64,000 bases of DNA, taken from contig NZ_SNWW01000002.1 in NCBI RefSeq assembly GCF_004362015.1, forward strand, positions 1 through 64,000. The letters are read 5' to 3'. The stretch is from Flavobacterium chryseum. GTDB taxonomy: Bacteria; Bacteroidota; Bacteroidia; Flavobacteriales; Flavobacteriaceae. This document shows positions 1-7,999 of this stretch, piece by piece. A program made the translations under genes and the position numbers. Numbering within the stretch: the stretch's first letter is position 1; each line of letters starts with the position of its first letter. The notes below the pieces were generated by a model. It did not search any database. It worked only from the letters and a program-made list of their open reading frames with translations, and was not told the DNA's origin.

Positions 1-43
1 ATACTTTTAAACTACTTTTTAGACACCTTTTTGAGTTCATTTA

Positions 44-90
44 TACTGCTCACTTTTATCCAGAATTAGGTGCTCACTTTATCCAGAATA
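44..90. mobile_element. Possible terminal repeats of an insertion sequence (IS21-like?)
   Basis: Two near-identical direct repeats of about 19 bases (TGCTCACTTT(T)ATCCAGAAT) lie a few bases apart. Closely spaced repeated ends of this kind are typical of IS21-family termini. The body of the element would lie left of the window, so no transposase is visible. The family assignment is a guess from pattern only. Confidence 0.3.
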
Positions 91-91
91 T

Positions 92-365
92 CCAAATTGA
101 AGACAATTGGTGCCTTATTTTGCTTGAAAAAGTTGTAATAGATATATTAGTGATTTTTTTGTTTTCGTTCCTTCCAGAAAATATTTTACGAAAAAAATAC
201 TTTATTTTTTGCACCGCTGTAAATTACAAATACAACAATTAGCTTCAAATTTATTCTCTAAAGACAAAATTACCCCCCAGCAGCTCTAGCCCCGATAGCA
301 GTGGAAATCCTTTCGTGCCGGGGTTCGGCACAAAAGATTGGAACGTATAGCGGGAAAAAGCTCCT
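92..365. repeat. Dispersed intergenic repeat, modules C and D (copy 1)
   Basis: This stretch opens with a degenerate copy of the palindrome CCAATTG-AAGA-CAATTGG (92-114). It continues through an AT-rich spacer into a block of about 80 bases (286-365) that contains a hairpin around TGCCGGGGTTCGGCA and ends in AGCGGGAAAAAGCTCC. The whole arrangement, spacer included, recurs at 31017-31320. The 80-base block also occurs at 19205-19285. No other gene lies here, apart from the antisense tail of the neighbouring transposase remnant. The block reads as a REP-like or terminator-like intergenic repeat. Confidence 0.7.
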
Positions 366-686
366 GAAAAATAAATAACACCAAATACCTTTTACTTTGA
401 TATAGGTCTCATCCAATCTCCAACTCGCACCTACTCTGCCTTTTCTATTCTTGATCTCTGCCTCAGGCAAAGGTGCAAACTTATAACCCCAACGCTGAAT
501 TGTGCAATGATCCACAATTACATCCCTATTCTTCATTATTTCTTCAATGGCACGGTAACTAAGTTTAAATCTTAATTTGAAATATACTGACTGAAGAATT
601 ATGTATTTTGGATAGCAGTGACCTTGGTATTCATTTTTAGGCGAGTTTACATTAAGGTAAAATAAATCCAAAATCCGACAGAAACA
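366..686 (-). pseudogene. IS6-family transposase, truncated and frameshifted remnant
   Basis: The reading frame matches the first 85 or so residues of the apparently intact transposase at 34072-34737, from GHCYPKYIILQ through the first catalytic-Asp segment RLDETYIKVKGIW. It then runs straight into the intergenic repeat, so the second Asp and the Glu of the DDE triad are gone. The ancestral ATG at 634 is out of frame with the rest: one A is missing in the fourth codon (AAG GTC instead of AAA GGT). The element end is recognisable near 674-686 (TCCGACAGAAAC), matching the terminal repeat of the intact copy. Not functional. Confidence 0.8.
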
Positions 687-748
687 AAAAAATGCCACGG
701 CATAATATAAATTTATATGCTGTGACATTTTAGCATTATTTCGTGGAA

Positions 749-1687
749 TTATTTTGTTTCAAGAAAAAAGTCTAATAATCCTTTTTGAACTGCTGCTGTG
801 TTTTCCTGAACAATCCAATGTCCTGAATTTGGAATATTGGTTTCAAAAACATTAGTAGCGACAAGTTTGGTGTGATCTTTTAAAAATGCTGCAGCAAAGT
901 ACTGTCCACCCATTGTCAAAACTGGCATATTCAATTTCGTTTTCATAAATTCAAGGTTGTCTTTTCCGTCCTCAGCAAAAGCACCGAACCAATGAAAGCT
1001 TCCTGTTGTAGCCCCATTAACGGAATAAGCACGAATGAATTCTGCTGTTTCTTCTTTTGTAAAAGACTCTTTATTAAAAGCCACAACTGGCCAGAATCCG
1101 GTTAAAAACTCTTTTTCTTTTCCGTTTACTATAGCGCCGGAAGATGGCCAGCTAAAAAATCCAAACCACCAAGCTGATGCTGAAACTTGTGACCAAACTG
1201 GTTCAACTCCTGGAAGCAAAGCATCCATTAAAGCTAATTTTTTCACTTCACCCGGAAATTGTGCGGCATACGCATAAGCCACCATTAATCCAATATCATG
1301 TCCCGCTATATTAATATTTTTGTATCCGAGTTTTTTTACTAGCTCATGAATATCATTCGCCATTGTTTTTTTATCGTAACCGTTTGCTGGTTTGCCTGAT
1401 TCTCCAACACCTCGTAAATCTGGAGCTATTACAGTAAAGTGTTTAGACAGTTCTGGTAAAAGTCTGTTCCACATGTACCAGTTTTGACCAAATCCATGAA
1501 CTAATACTAAGGGTTCTCCCTTCCCTCCTATTACGTAATGAATGTCAACATTATTCACCCTTACAGTTGCATACTTAAAGTTGGCCGGCGGGTTCGCTGG
1601 TAATGTGGGTTTGGTTTGGGCAGTTAAACTGATTCCCATTAAAAATGCTCCTGAAAGCATGGCTAAATTTCTAATTATTGTTTTCAT
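749..1687 (-). CDS. Secreted alpha/beta hydrolase, epoxide hydrolase/dehalogenase-like
   Basis: A 312-residue alpha/beta-hydrolase fold protein. An N-terminal signal peptide ends near LTAQ (residues 1-24). The oxyanion motif HGFGQNW is at about 64-70. The nucleophile elbow reads AGHDIG with Asp131, the pattern of soluble epoxide hydrolases and haloalkane dehalogenases rather than Ser lipases. The catalytic His is in NSGHW near the C terminus. It is very similar along its length to the product of 9809-10828, which is instead a lipoprotein, so the two are recent paralogues differing in localisation. It stands alone, 237 bases from the stop of the ene-reductase gene, behind a perfect TetR-type palindrome (1725-1752), so it is probably repressed by the regulator at 16417-16998. 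The substrate is unknown; epoxide or ester hydrolysis is inferred from the family. Confidence 0.85.
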   Translation of the reverse strand: MKTIIRNLAMLSGAFLMGISLTAQTKPTLPANPPANFKYATVRVNNVDIHYVIGGKGEPLVLVHGFGQNWYMWNRLLPELSKHFTVIAPDLRGVGESGKPANGYDKKTMANDIHELVKKLGYKNINIAGHDIGLMVAYAYAAQFPGEVKKLALMDALLPGVEPVWSQVSASAWWFGFFSWPSSGAIVNGKEKEFLTGFWPVVAFNKESFTKEETAEFIRAYSVNGATTGSFHWFGAFAEDGKDNLEFMKTKLNMPVLTMGGQYFAAAFLKDHTKLVATNVFETNIPNSGHWIVQENTAAVQKGLLDFFLETK

Positions 1688-1716
1688 TGATATATTATAT
1701 TTAAATATTTATGGGG

Positions 1717-1752
1717 CAAAATTGTAATAACGGAACGATTGTTCCGTTATTA
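1717..1752 (-). promoter_or_regulatory. TetR-type operator and -7 region of the outer hydrolase gene
   Basis: A perfect inverted repeat, TAATAACGGAAC-GATT-GTTCCGTTATTA (1725-1752), sits directly before a weak -7 box read on the minus strand (CAATTTTG, 1717-1724), about 30 bases from the start codon. The same core CGGAAC-N4-GTTCCG appears before the SDR gene (15515-15542) and, slightly degenerate, before the TetR gene (16363-16376). It is a likely binding site for that TetR protein. Confidence 0.8.
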
Positions 1753-1842
1753 ATTATGTTAATAGTTGGTTAAATTTTTATACCTTTAAAGAATACGGGC
1801 TTTAAAAGACTTTTAAGCATTTATAAATTGCAACCTTATTAA

Positions 1843-1883
1843 AAAGTAAACGCCACTTAAATGTTTAAAGTGGCGTTTACTTT
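1843..1883 (-). terminator. Rho-independent terminator after the ene-reductase gene
   Basis: A 16-base-pair stem (AAAGTAAACGCCACTT / AAGTGGCGTTTACTTT) with a short A/T loop is followed by a T run on the minus strand. It lies 42 bases past the stop of 1925-3031 and marks the end of the long enzyme operon, separating it from the outer hydrolase. Confidence 0.85.
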
Positions 1884-1924
1884 CAAATTCCGAATTAATA
1901 AATAAACTACGTAAAAGCTGACTT

Positions 1925-3031
1925 TTACTTCATAAAAGGATAATCTGTATAACCAATTGCTGTACCTCCTCCAAATAAAGTATGACTATCTGAAATTTCA
2001 TTTAAAATTGAATTATGCTTTACTCTCGCAGGATAATCAGGATTAGTCAAAAAATGCCGCCCAAAACCAGTTAAATCAACCAAGTCTTCCTGAAGTAATT
2101 TCTCGGCTTCTTCAGCAGTTTTATTCCCTGTTGCAATAATTGTATTTTTAAATGTATCTCTAAGTTTAAATCTAAAATCTGAAGGAATTTGTGGTGCATC
2201 ATCCCAATCAGCTTCGCAAAGATGAATATAAGCAACATCCAGTTTATTTAATTGTTCTGCTGCCAGCATTATAGTCTCCAAAATCTCAGGATCATTCATG
2301 TCCTTAAAACTGATAAATGGAGATAATCTTATTCCTGTTTTTTCTTTTCCAATTGTATTGGCTACCGCTCTTGAAATTTCAATGAGTAAACGAATTCTGT
2401 TTTCTTTTCTTCCACCATATTCATCTGTCCTTACATTGCTATTGCTTCTTAAAAACTGATCAATCAAATAACCATTAGCGCCATGAATTTCAACTCCGTC
2501 AAAGCCAGCAGCGATAGCATTTTTGGCACCTTCTGTAAATTCGTTAATTACAATTTCGATATCAGCTTTATTCATTTCCCGGGGTTCTTCAACGGGAACA
2601 AATGTTGCATCTCCATCTGAAGAACCGTCAAATATATAAACACTGGTGTTTTGAGCAGTTATTGCAGATGGTCCTATAGGCTGTAATCCGTTTACTTTTG
2701 AACTGCTTACTCTGCCGACATGCCATAACTGCAGAAAAATTTTACTTCCATTTTCATGTACCGCTTTTGTAATTAATTTCCAGCCTTCTATTTGCCCCTG
2801 AGTGTAAATACCAGGTGTTTTAGCATAACCCTTTCCCTGAAGCGAAACCTGTGTTGCTTCGGTAATTATAATACCTGCGGTGCTTCTTTGTGCATAATAT
2901 TCAGCCATTAAAACATTTGGAATATCACCAGGCTGTGAAGCTCTTGAACGCGTCATAGGAGCCATTAAAAAACGGTTTTTTATTTGATTTCCACTTAAGT
3001 TGTAATGCTCAAATAATTTCTGATACTTCAT
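1925..3031 (-). CDS. Alkene reductase, Old Yellow Enzyme family
   Basis: A 368-residue FMN-dependent ene-reductase expected to reduce activated C=C bonds of enones, nitro compounds or electrophiles with NAD(P)H in the cytoplasm. The family signature is clear: N-terminal NRFLMAPMTRSRA, the substrate-anion-binding pair His183/Asn186 in EIHGANGYL followed by LIDQFLRSNSN and TDEYGG, and the FMN-phosphate-binding region near VDLTGFGRHFLTNPD. Full length for the family (NemA/XenA-like). No export signal is seen, unlike most neighbours. It is last in a run of same-strand genes, 54 bases after the deacetylase-like gene, and is closed by a strong hairpin. The context suggests a role in converting or detoxifying an unsaturated compound handled by the operon. 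Confidence 0.9.
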   Translation of the reverse strand: MKYQKLFEHYNLSGNQIKNRFLMAPMTRSRASQPGDIPNVLMAEYYAQRSTAGIIITEATQVSLQGKGYAKTPGIYTQGQIEGWKLITKAVHENGSKIFLQLWHVGRVSSSKVNGLQPIGPSAITAQNTSVYIFDGSSDGDATFVPVEEPREMNKADIEIVINEFTEGAKNAIAAGFDGVEIHGANGYLIDQFLRSNSNVRTDEYGGRKENRIRLLIEISRAVANTIGKEKTGIRLSPFISFKDMNDPEILETIMLAAEQLNKLDVAYIHLCEADWDDAPQIPSDFRFKLRDTFKNTIIATGNKTAEEAEKLLQEDLVDLTGFGRHFLTNPDYPARVKHNSILNEISDSHTLFGGGTAIGYTDYPFMK

Positions 3032-3085
3032 AATAATTCTTATTTAATAAGTAAGATGTTTAATTGGCTGTTTATGATTGCATCA

Positions 3086-4042
3086 TCATTCTCTAATGGT
3101 ATATTTATCTTCATAAGCCATTTTAGCAATCTCATCTTTTCGCCTAAAACTAACCCCCTTATGTTTTTGAATGTATGACAGGATTTCCGTAGTAGCAGCG
3201 ACCATTTGTGGTGTGCCTCCTATACGATCATGAAAACTTATTGACATTTGCCTGCATTTTTTTTCTGATTCTTTATAAAGCTGGTCAAATTCCATTTTAA
3301 CCTGACGCACAAACTGATCGGCACTGAAATTTTTCCCTTCTATCAATACAATATCGTTACAGCGAATCGTATACGGAACCACTGCAAAATCATTTCCTTT
3401 TACTTTTAATATAAAAGGTTCGTCGCGGCTTAAGTCATCAATATGGTATTTAAAACCAAGTTCCTGCAAAATTTCCAATGTATTTGTTCCGCGTCTCAAC
3501 CAATTTGCATTATAGCCTACAGGTTCAAAACCAGTAACTTTTTTAATAGCATCTGCCCCGTCCTTGATAAACTTCTTTTCGGTTTCATATGGCATAGAAT
3601 ATTGCGTCGCCCAATCCATACCGTGGGCGGCAGCTTCATGTCCTCTTGCTACAATTTCTTTGGCAAGTTCCGGATTTTTTAGTACTGCTGATCCCACCAT
3701 ATGAGAAGTAACTTTGATTCCAAATTTATCCCAATTGTCCAGCATTCTTGGAATTCCCTCTTTATATCCATACTGATACCAGGATTCGCCGGGAAGATCT
3801 ACAAATCCTTTTTGCATGTTTTGCGGAAATGGACTCTCAGCATTTACGGGCTGACCGCCCGCTTCAAATTGCATTGATACCGACACTACCAAACGAGACC
3901 CGTCAGCCCATTTGGCTTCAGTGCTTTCATCATTGTTTAAATGGTCTGCTTTGAGATCACTTGCTGATAATGTACTTAGTGGCATCAAACCCGCAAGGCC
4001 AGCCAGACCTGCTTGTTTGAGAAATGTTCTTCGATCCTTCAT
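3086..4042 (-). CDS. Polysaccharide deacetylase-family protein with Tat signal
   Basis: A 318-residue NodB-homology protein. The N terminus DRRTFLKQAGLAGLAGLM has the paired arginines and hydrophobic stretch of a twin-arginine signal, so export in folded form is likely. The body resembles the PuuE/allantoinase-like branch of the polysaccharide deacetylases: VSVSMQFEAGGQP near residue 55, GHEAAAHGMDWATQY at about 133-147 with metal-binding-type histidines, and SISFHDRIGGTPQ near 268. That branch includes cyclic-amide hydrolases as well as sugar deacetylases, so an amide-type substrate is as likely as a glycan. It lies between the isochorismatase-like and ene-reductase genes on the same strand. 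Confidence 0.75.
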   Translation of the reverse strand: MKDRRTFLKQAGLAGLAGLMPLSTLSASDLKADHLNNDESTEAKWADGSRLVVSVSMQFEAGGQPVNAESPFPQNMQKGFVDLPGESWYQYGYKEGIPRMLDNWDKFGIKVTSHMVGSAVLKNPELAKEIVARGHEAAAHGMDWATQYSMPYETEKKFIKDGADAIKKVTGFEPVGYNANWLRRGTNTLEILQELGFKYHIDDLSRDEPFILKVKGNDFAVVPYTIRCNDIVLIEGKNFSADQFVRQVKMEFDQLYKESEKKCRQMSISFHDRIGGTPQMVAATTEILSYIQKHKGVSFRRKDEIAKMAYEDKYTIRE

Positions 4043-4134
4043 ACTCTTTTACTAAAATTTAAAATTATTTCACTGCCTTTTGCATTTGCTTCAATTAAAG
4101 CAGCAACTGTGGCATGATAAAGAATGGCAGTCAA

Positions 4135-4815
4135 TTAATGTTTGACCATCTGACGTGCATATTGTACACCTACTCCGTAACCACCGGCATATTTAACTAC
4201 AAGATCATTTACCGGTTTATAAGTAGCTTGTCTAGACCAATCTCTTTGAAGTTCTAACAAATATTGAAGAGAAGTCATTGGATGTGCACCAGCCTGAACC
4301 ATGCGTGTAATTGCCTGATCGTGAGATTCTTTACTTACATCTCCACATGCATCTGTAATTATATAAACATCATAGCCTTCGCTAATGGCTGACAAAGCAG
4401 GGCCAACAATACACACGCTTGTCCATAATCCTCCAAAAACCAGTTTTTTCTTGTTTTTACCCACAATGGCTTTATAGGCATTTACGTCTTCCCAGGTGTT
4501 CATCGTAGTACGATCGATATAGGAAGATTCAGGATACAATTCCAAAATTTCAGGAAACATAGGTCCACTGAATGATTTTTCGGCCACGGTAGTAACCACA
4601 GTAGGAATATCAAATATTTTAGATGCTCCTGCCACTAATGCCACATGGTTTCGTAATTGGTCTATACTTATACTGCTGGTTGCAAAAGCCATTTGACCTT
4701 CATAATCTATTAGTACTAATGCATGATTGGTCGGGTTTAACAATGCAGGACCTGGCTTTTGGCAAAATCCTGTAACAGTAACTAAAAACAGTACTGCTGA
4801 TAGTAAATTTTTCAT
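4135..4815 (-). CDS. Exported isochorismatase-family cysteine hydrolase
   Basis: A 226-residue protein with a signal peptide (residues 1 to about 19, ending FCQ). It is a cysteine hydrolase of the isochorismatase/YcaC type. The expected triad is visible: Asp37 in ALVLIDYEG, Lys80 in AEKSF and Cys135 in WTSVCIVG, followed by the cis-peptide-region sequence GYDVYIITDACGD. Family members cleave C-N or C-O bonds of small molecules such as amides and isochorismate. An exported version is unusual, since most are cytoplasmic, and fits the largely extracytoplasmic character of this operon. The gap to the upstream SnoaL-like gene is 172 bases, so an internal promoter is possible. Confidence 0.8.
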   Translation of the reverse strand: MKNLLSAVLFLVTVTGFCQKPGPALLNPTNHALVLIDYEGQMAFATSSISIDQLRNHVALVAGASKIFDIPTVVTTVAEKSFSGPMFPEILELYPESSYIDRTTMNTWEDVNAYKAIVGKNKKKLVFGGLWTSVCIVGPALSAISEGYDVYIITDACGDVSKESHDQAITRMVQAGAHPMTSLQYLLELQRDWSRQATYKPVNDLVVKYAGGYGVGVQYARQMVKH

Positions 4816-4987
4816 AATAAATAAATTTTAGGTTATTATTAATTTTAATTTTTTTACTGTCCTCTACTATACAAAAGGATGTGGGATCCATTATCACAAT
4901 CAAAAAGGCAAAAAACAATCGAACCTTGAAATTTTCTTATTTGAAAACTGTTCTCCTTGTTTTTACAGTAAATGATAAATTTTATTT

Positions 4988-5524
4988 TTATTTAAGTACT
5001 TTCTCAATAATCAATGTTTCTTCATAGAGTGAAAATTTGCTTATCAAATTATTTTCCACTGTTATATGAATCGCAAGAGGCATTTTAAAATGTTTTCCGT
5101 TTTTTTTCACGGTTCTTTCAACAAAACCAAAAACGGCTACTTCATTTCCTCTCAATAGAAAAGATTGTGCCTCGAGTTTTTCACTTCCATCAACAAAATA
5201 ACTGAATAGTGTTTTGAATAATTCTGAAATTTCTTCTCTCTTAGAACGATGTCCCGTCCATGGCATATACTTTGATTCAAAAATATACCAATCCACATTT
5301 TCTGAAACCATCGAGGCTATTTTTTCGGGATTTTTGGCTCCAACATATCCAAAGAACTTATCAACAGTTTCTTTTGTTTTGATTTCTTCATCAGAATACA
5401 CTTGCGCTTGTGCTGAAAAACTAATCAGCAGTATTGCCAGTATTAATTTTATAGTTTTCATTTTTGATTTAAAGACAGCTTTTTTCATAATAATGTTTTT
5501 TAAATTATTTTGATTTAACTCCAT
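4988..5524 (-). CDS. Exported SnoaL/NTF2-like protein
   Basis: A small protein with a cone-shaped NTF2-like fold, inferred from the pattern KETVDKFFGYVGAKNPEKIASMVSENVDWYIFES, which is typical of SnoaL-like cyclases, isomerases and ketosteroid-isomerase relatives. Three starts are possible. The listed one (5524) begins 7 bases after the porin stop. In-frame ATGs at 5488 and 5461 give shorter forms, and the 5461 start gives a compact signal peptide ending SFSAQAQ. I favour 5488 or 5461 for translation, but the sequence does not decide it. A role in small-molecule turnover with its operon partners is inferred. Confidence 0.65.
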   Translation of the reverse strand: MELNQNNLKNIIMKKAVFKSKMKTIKLILAILLISFSAQAQVYSDEEIKTKETVDKFFGYVGAKNPEKIASMVSENVDWYIFESKYMPWTGHRSKREEISELFKTLFSYFVDGSEKLEAQSFLLRGNEVAVFGFVERTVKKNGKHFKMPLAIHITVENNLISKFSLYEETLIIEKVLK

Positions 5525-5531
5525 TTTAAGT

Positions 5532-6911
5532 CTAAAAATGAAGTTGCATGGTAATTCCGGTAAAGAATATATTTTTACCTGTTCCGGATGCTTTGATATA
5601 ATCTTCTGCCTTAAACCAGGTCGCTTCGAGCCTAAAATAGAGATATTGATTAGGTTCCCAGATGATTTCGCTTTCTAACTGATTTCCGATTTTCTTTTCT
5701 GTGGTAGTATCTCCAGGATAAATGAGTGACATATTTGGCGCATAAATACCATCATTGCCGCTGTATCGCCAAAACATATCATAGTCAATAACCCAATCTA
5801 CATTTTTGGCAATTTCAAAACTCAGCGACGGATGAAAATCAATCAAATTGGATGGTCCGATTACAGAAGCCAGTCCAAAATAAGCGCCTCTGGGAAAAAG
5901 AGGATTAAAGGTTTCCAAATTTGTATCTCCTGCGTTTTTATCTCCGCTGATTACTTCAGTTTTAAAACCAATTTCCGGTCGAAACTTTACCTCATTGAAA
6001 CGATATCCTACATTAATAGAAGCTGTCCATGCATTGATTTTTTTTTCTGCCACGTCCCCAAACTGGTAAACCGCTTCACCATCGTAACGCCAGTTTTTTG
6101 TTTTCCCCCAAATACGTGTTCCCGCCGAATGACGTTTTTCTTTTCCTGCTGCATCATTAAAGGCAGCATTCGCTCTTTGGTACCCCAAATAATACACATC
6201 AATATTTTTGACAACTGGTATTTTATTAAAGACAAAATAACTTCCCCATAGTTGTCTGTCTTTATTCGATTCATCATCAAAAATACCGTTGTGTGCCACA
6301 ACATAATGGCTGTAAAATAAATCTGTTGTAAAATTTTCTTTGCCTATAATGGCTTTAACCCCATCGAAAGATTGTCTGTTATTAGGACCTTCCCTAACAG
6401 CTAGCAAACGTTGTGATCCATATGTGAGTTCCTGCCTTCCTACTCTTAAAATTAGTCTTTTACTGCCCTCGTCTATTATCTTGAAATCACCGAATGCCTG
6501 ATGTACTTCGAGCGGATTTTGCTCTACCGGACTCGGATCAATTCTTCCGTCAGCCATACTGCTTTGCATTTGAACAAAAGTTCTGAAATACTTGCCGGCA
6601 TGAAAATCCGCATGAAACAAATATCTTCCTAAAACATAACCATCGTTATCCTGCGGACCATCGCCCCAATTTTCATTTTTAGCATAGAAGTACTGAAAAC
6701 GTATATCGCCCCCAAAACTGATATACGTTTTTTTAGAAGCAGAAAGTGGCAGAAATTTCACTGTTTTGTACCAGTCATTGCTCACAGTATCAGTATCATT
6801 TTCCAAAACACTGTAATTTTCATCAAATCGCAGTGATTTAAAATCAGGATAACGCTGTGCAAATCCTGAAATTGAAAGCAATAAAACCAGTAATACTATC
6901 TTGTTTTTCAT
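5532..6911 (-). CDS. Alginate-export-family outer-membrane porin
   Basis: A 459-residue outer-membrane beta-barrel with a signal peptide ending GFAQ. The N-terminal third has the alginate-export (AlgE-like) family pattern: SFGGDIRFQYFYAKNENW, GRYLFHADFHAGKYFRTFVQMQS, then RVGRQELTYGSQRLLAVREGPNNRQSFDG. The remainder alternates aromatic and polar residues as barrel strands do and ends in an aromatic-rich strand finishing LHF. In non-alginate producers this family often acts as a porin for small aromatic or organic substrates. Its position among exported hydrolases suggests it brings the operon's substrate or products across the outer membrane. Alginate itself is not implied. Confidence 0.8.
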   Translation of the reverse strand: MKNKIVLLVLLLSISGFAQRYPDFKSLRFDENYSVLENDTDTVSNDWYKTVKFLPLSASKKTYISFGGDIRFQYFYAKNENWGDGPQDNDGYVLGRYLFHADFHAGKYFRTFVQMQSSMADGRIDPSPVEQNPLEVHQAFGDFKIIDEGSKRLILRVGRQELTYGSQRLLAVREGPNNRQSFDGVKAIIGKENFTTDLFYSHYVVAHNGIFDDESNKDRQLWGSYFVFNKIPVVKNIDVYYLGYQRANAAFNDAAGKEKRHSAGTRIWGKTKNWRYDGEAVYQFGDVAEKKINAWTASINVGYRFNEVKFRPEIGFKTEVISGDKNAGDTNLETFNPLFPRGAYFGLASVIGPSNLIDFHPSLSFEIAKNVDWVIDYDMFWRYSGNDGIYAPNMSLIYPGDTTTEKKIGNQLESEIIWEPNQYLYFRLEATWFKAEDYIKASGTGKNIFFTGITMQLHF

Positions 6912-6945
6912 AAATCAATTTTAAATACCACAACCTGATTTACTT

Positions 6946-7965
6946 TTATTTAATTCCATTTTGCTTAATATCTTTGTATGCATTTGGAACATTAAAATTG
7001 AAATGAAGCCAGTTAAAGAGTTCATATCCTTTATCAAATTCCTGCATGGTCACAGCCGTTTTGGTTTCTTCCAATGTCAAACCTTTTTTTACTGCATTTT
7101 CAACATTAGACTGCAAAGCTGTAACATAATCTATTGTGTACTTAATACCTGCTTTATTAGTAATTCGGCCATGACCGGGAACCACAATATCTTTATCCGA
7201 AATCATATTATAAATTTTGTTCAGGTTTTGAACCGGCTCAAGAAAATACCCGTCAAATAACCATGGAATTGTAGGACTCTCAGCTATAAAAGGATTTCCT
7301 GCCCACAATACATTTCCTGAAGATGATTTCAAATAAACAAAAAGATCAGCCGGAGATTGTGCGGTTCCTACATTGATAATTTCAACAATATTCCCTTTTC
7401 CCATATCAATTTTCATGGTCTGGTTGATGGCTATTGTAATATCTGCCGGACGGTAAACACTCTCTTCGATTCCTCTTCCCTTTCCAAAAAGCATGATCAT
7501 AAACTGTTTGATATTATCATAATTTTTAGCAAGATTGTCTTTGCAGAATTCATTCTGAATGACAATTGTTTCTTTTGGAAGTAAATAATTTCCGAAACAA
7601 TGATCGCCATGATCGCTTGTATTTATGGCATAAACAATAGGTTTTGGGGTTACAGACCTGATTAATTTATAAAGCTGATCGTATAATCCTTTGCTTAACA
7701 TCGTTTCGATAAGCAAAACCCCTTTGTCTCCTACAATAAATCCAGCCGAAGTTGCCTGTGCAATTCCTTTTGTGGTTTCGGTTTCGGTTGTACTTGGAGA
7801 TACGGCATACACATTTTCTGAAATTTTATGCAGCTTTAAAGTCACTTTGTTAGCGTCCCAAATGGGCACGTGACTGGGCATTGGGAATTGTGCATAAGCG
7901 AATGTATTAGCTAATGTGCACAACATGATAATTGCGAATGCTGAGATTATTTTTTGAATTTTCAT
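6946..7965 (-). CDS. MBL-fold hydrolase-like protein, metal site altered
   Basis: A 339-residue exported protein (signal peptide ending FAYAQ) with a metallo-beta-lactamase fold: AGFIVGDKGVLLIET near 74-88, INTSDHGDHCFGN at about 115-126 and VVPGHGRIT around 260. The family motif HxHxDH is incomplete: the first His is Ser117, leaving only HGDH. The second ligand position, usually His in G-x-A-H-T-x-G-D, reads GTAQSPAD with Gln. Two normal zinc ligands are therefore missing, while the distal VPGHG is kept. The protein may bind a single metal or work differently; decay is unlikely because the frame is intact. It is embedded in the operon with 34-base gaps on both sides. Confidence 0.75.
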   Translation of the reverse strand: MKIQKIISAFAIIMLCTLANTFAYAQFPMPSHVPIWDANKVTLKLHKISENVYAVSPSTTETETTKGIAQATSAGFIVGDKGVLLIETMLSKGLYDQLYKLIRSVTPKPIVYAINTSDHGDHCFGNYLLPKETIVIQNEFCKDNLAKNYDNIKQFMIMLFGKGRGIEESVYRPADITIAINQTMKIDMGKGNIVEIINVGTAQSPADLFVYLKSSSGNVLWAGNPFIAESPTIPWLFDGYFLEPVQNLNKIYNMISDKDIVVPGHGRITNKAGIKYTIDYVTALQSNVENAVKKGLTLEETKTAVTMQEFDKGYELFNWLHFNFNVPNAYKDIKQNGIK

Positions 7966-7999
7966 GATTTATTTTTTATGGAATTGTCTTCAATTCGTT

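Noticed and set aside
4700..4918. 72-codon minus-strand frame overlapping the start of the isochorismatase-like gene
   Set aside because: Out of frame with a clear gene and signal peptide; no features of its own.
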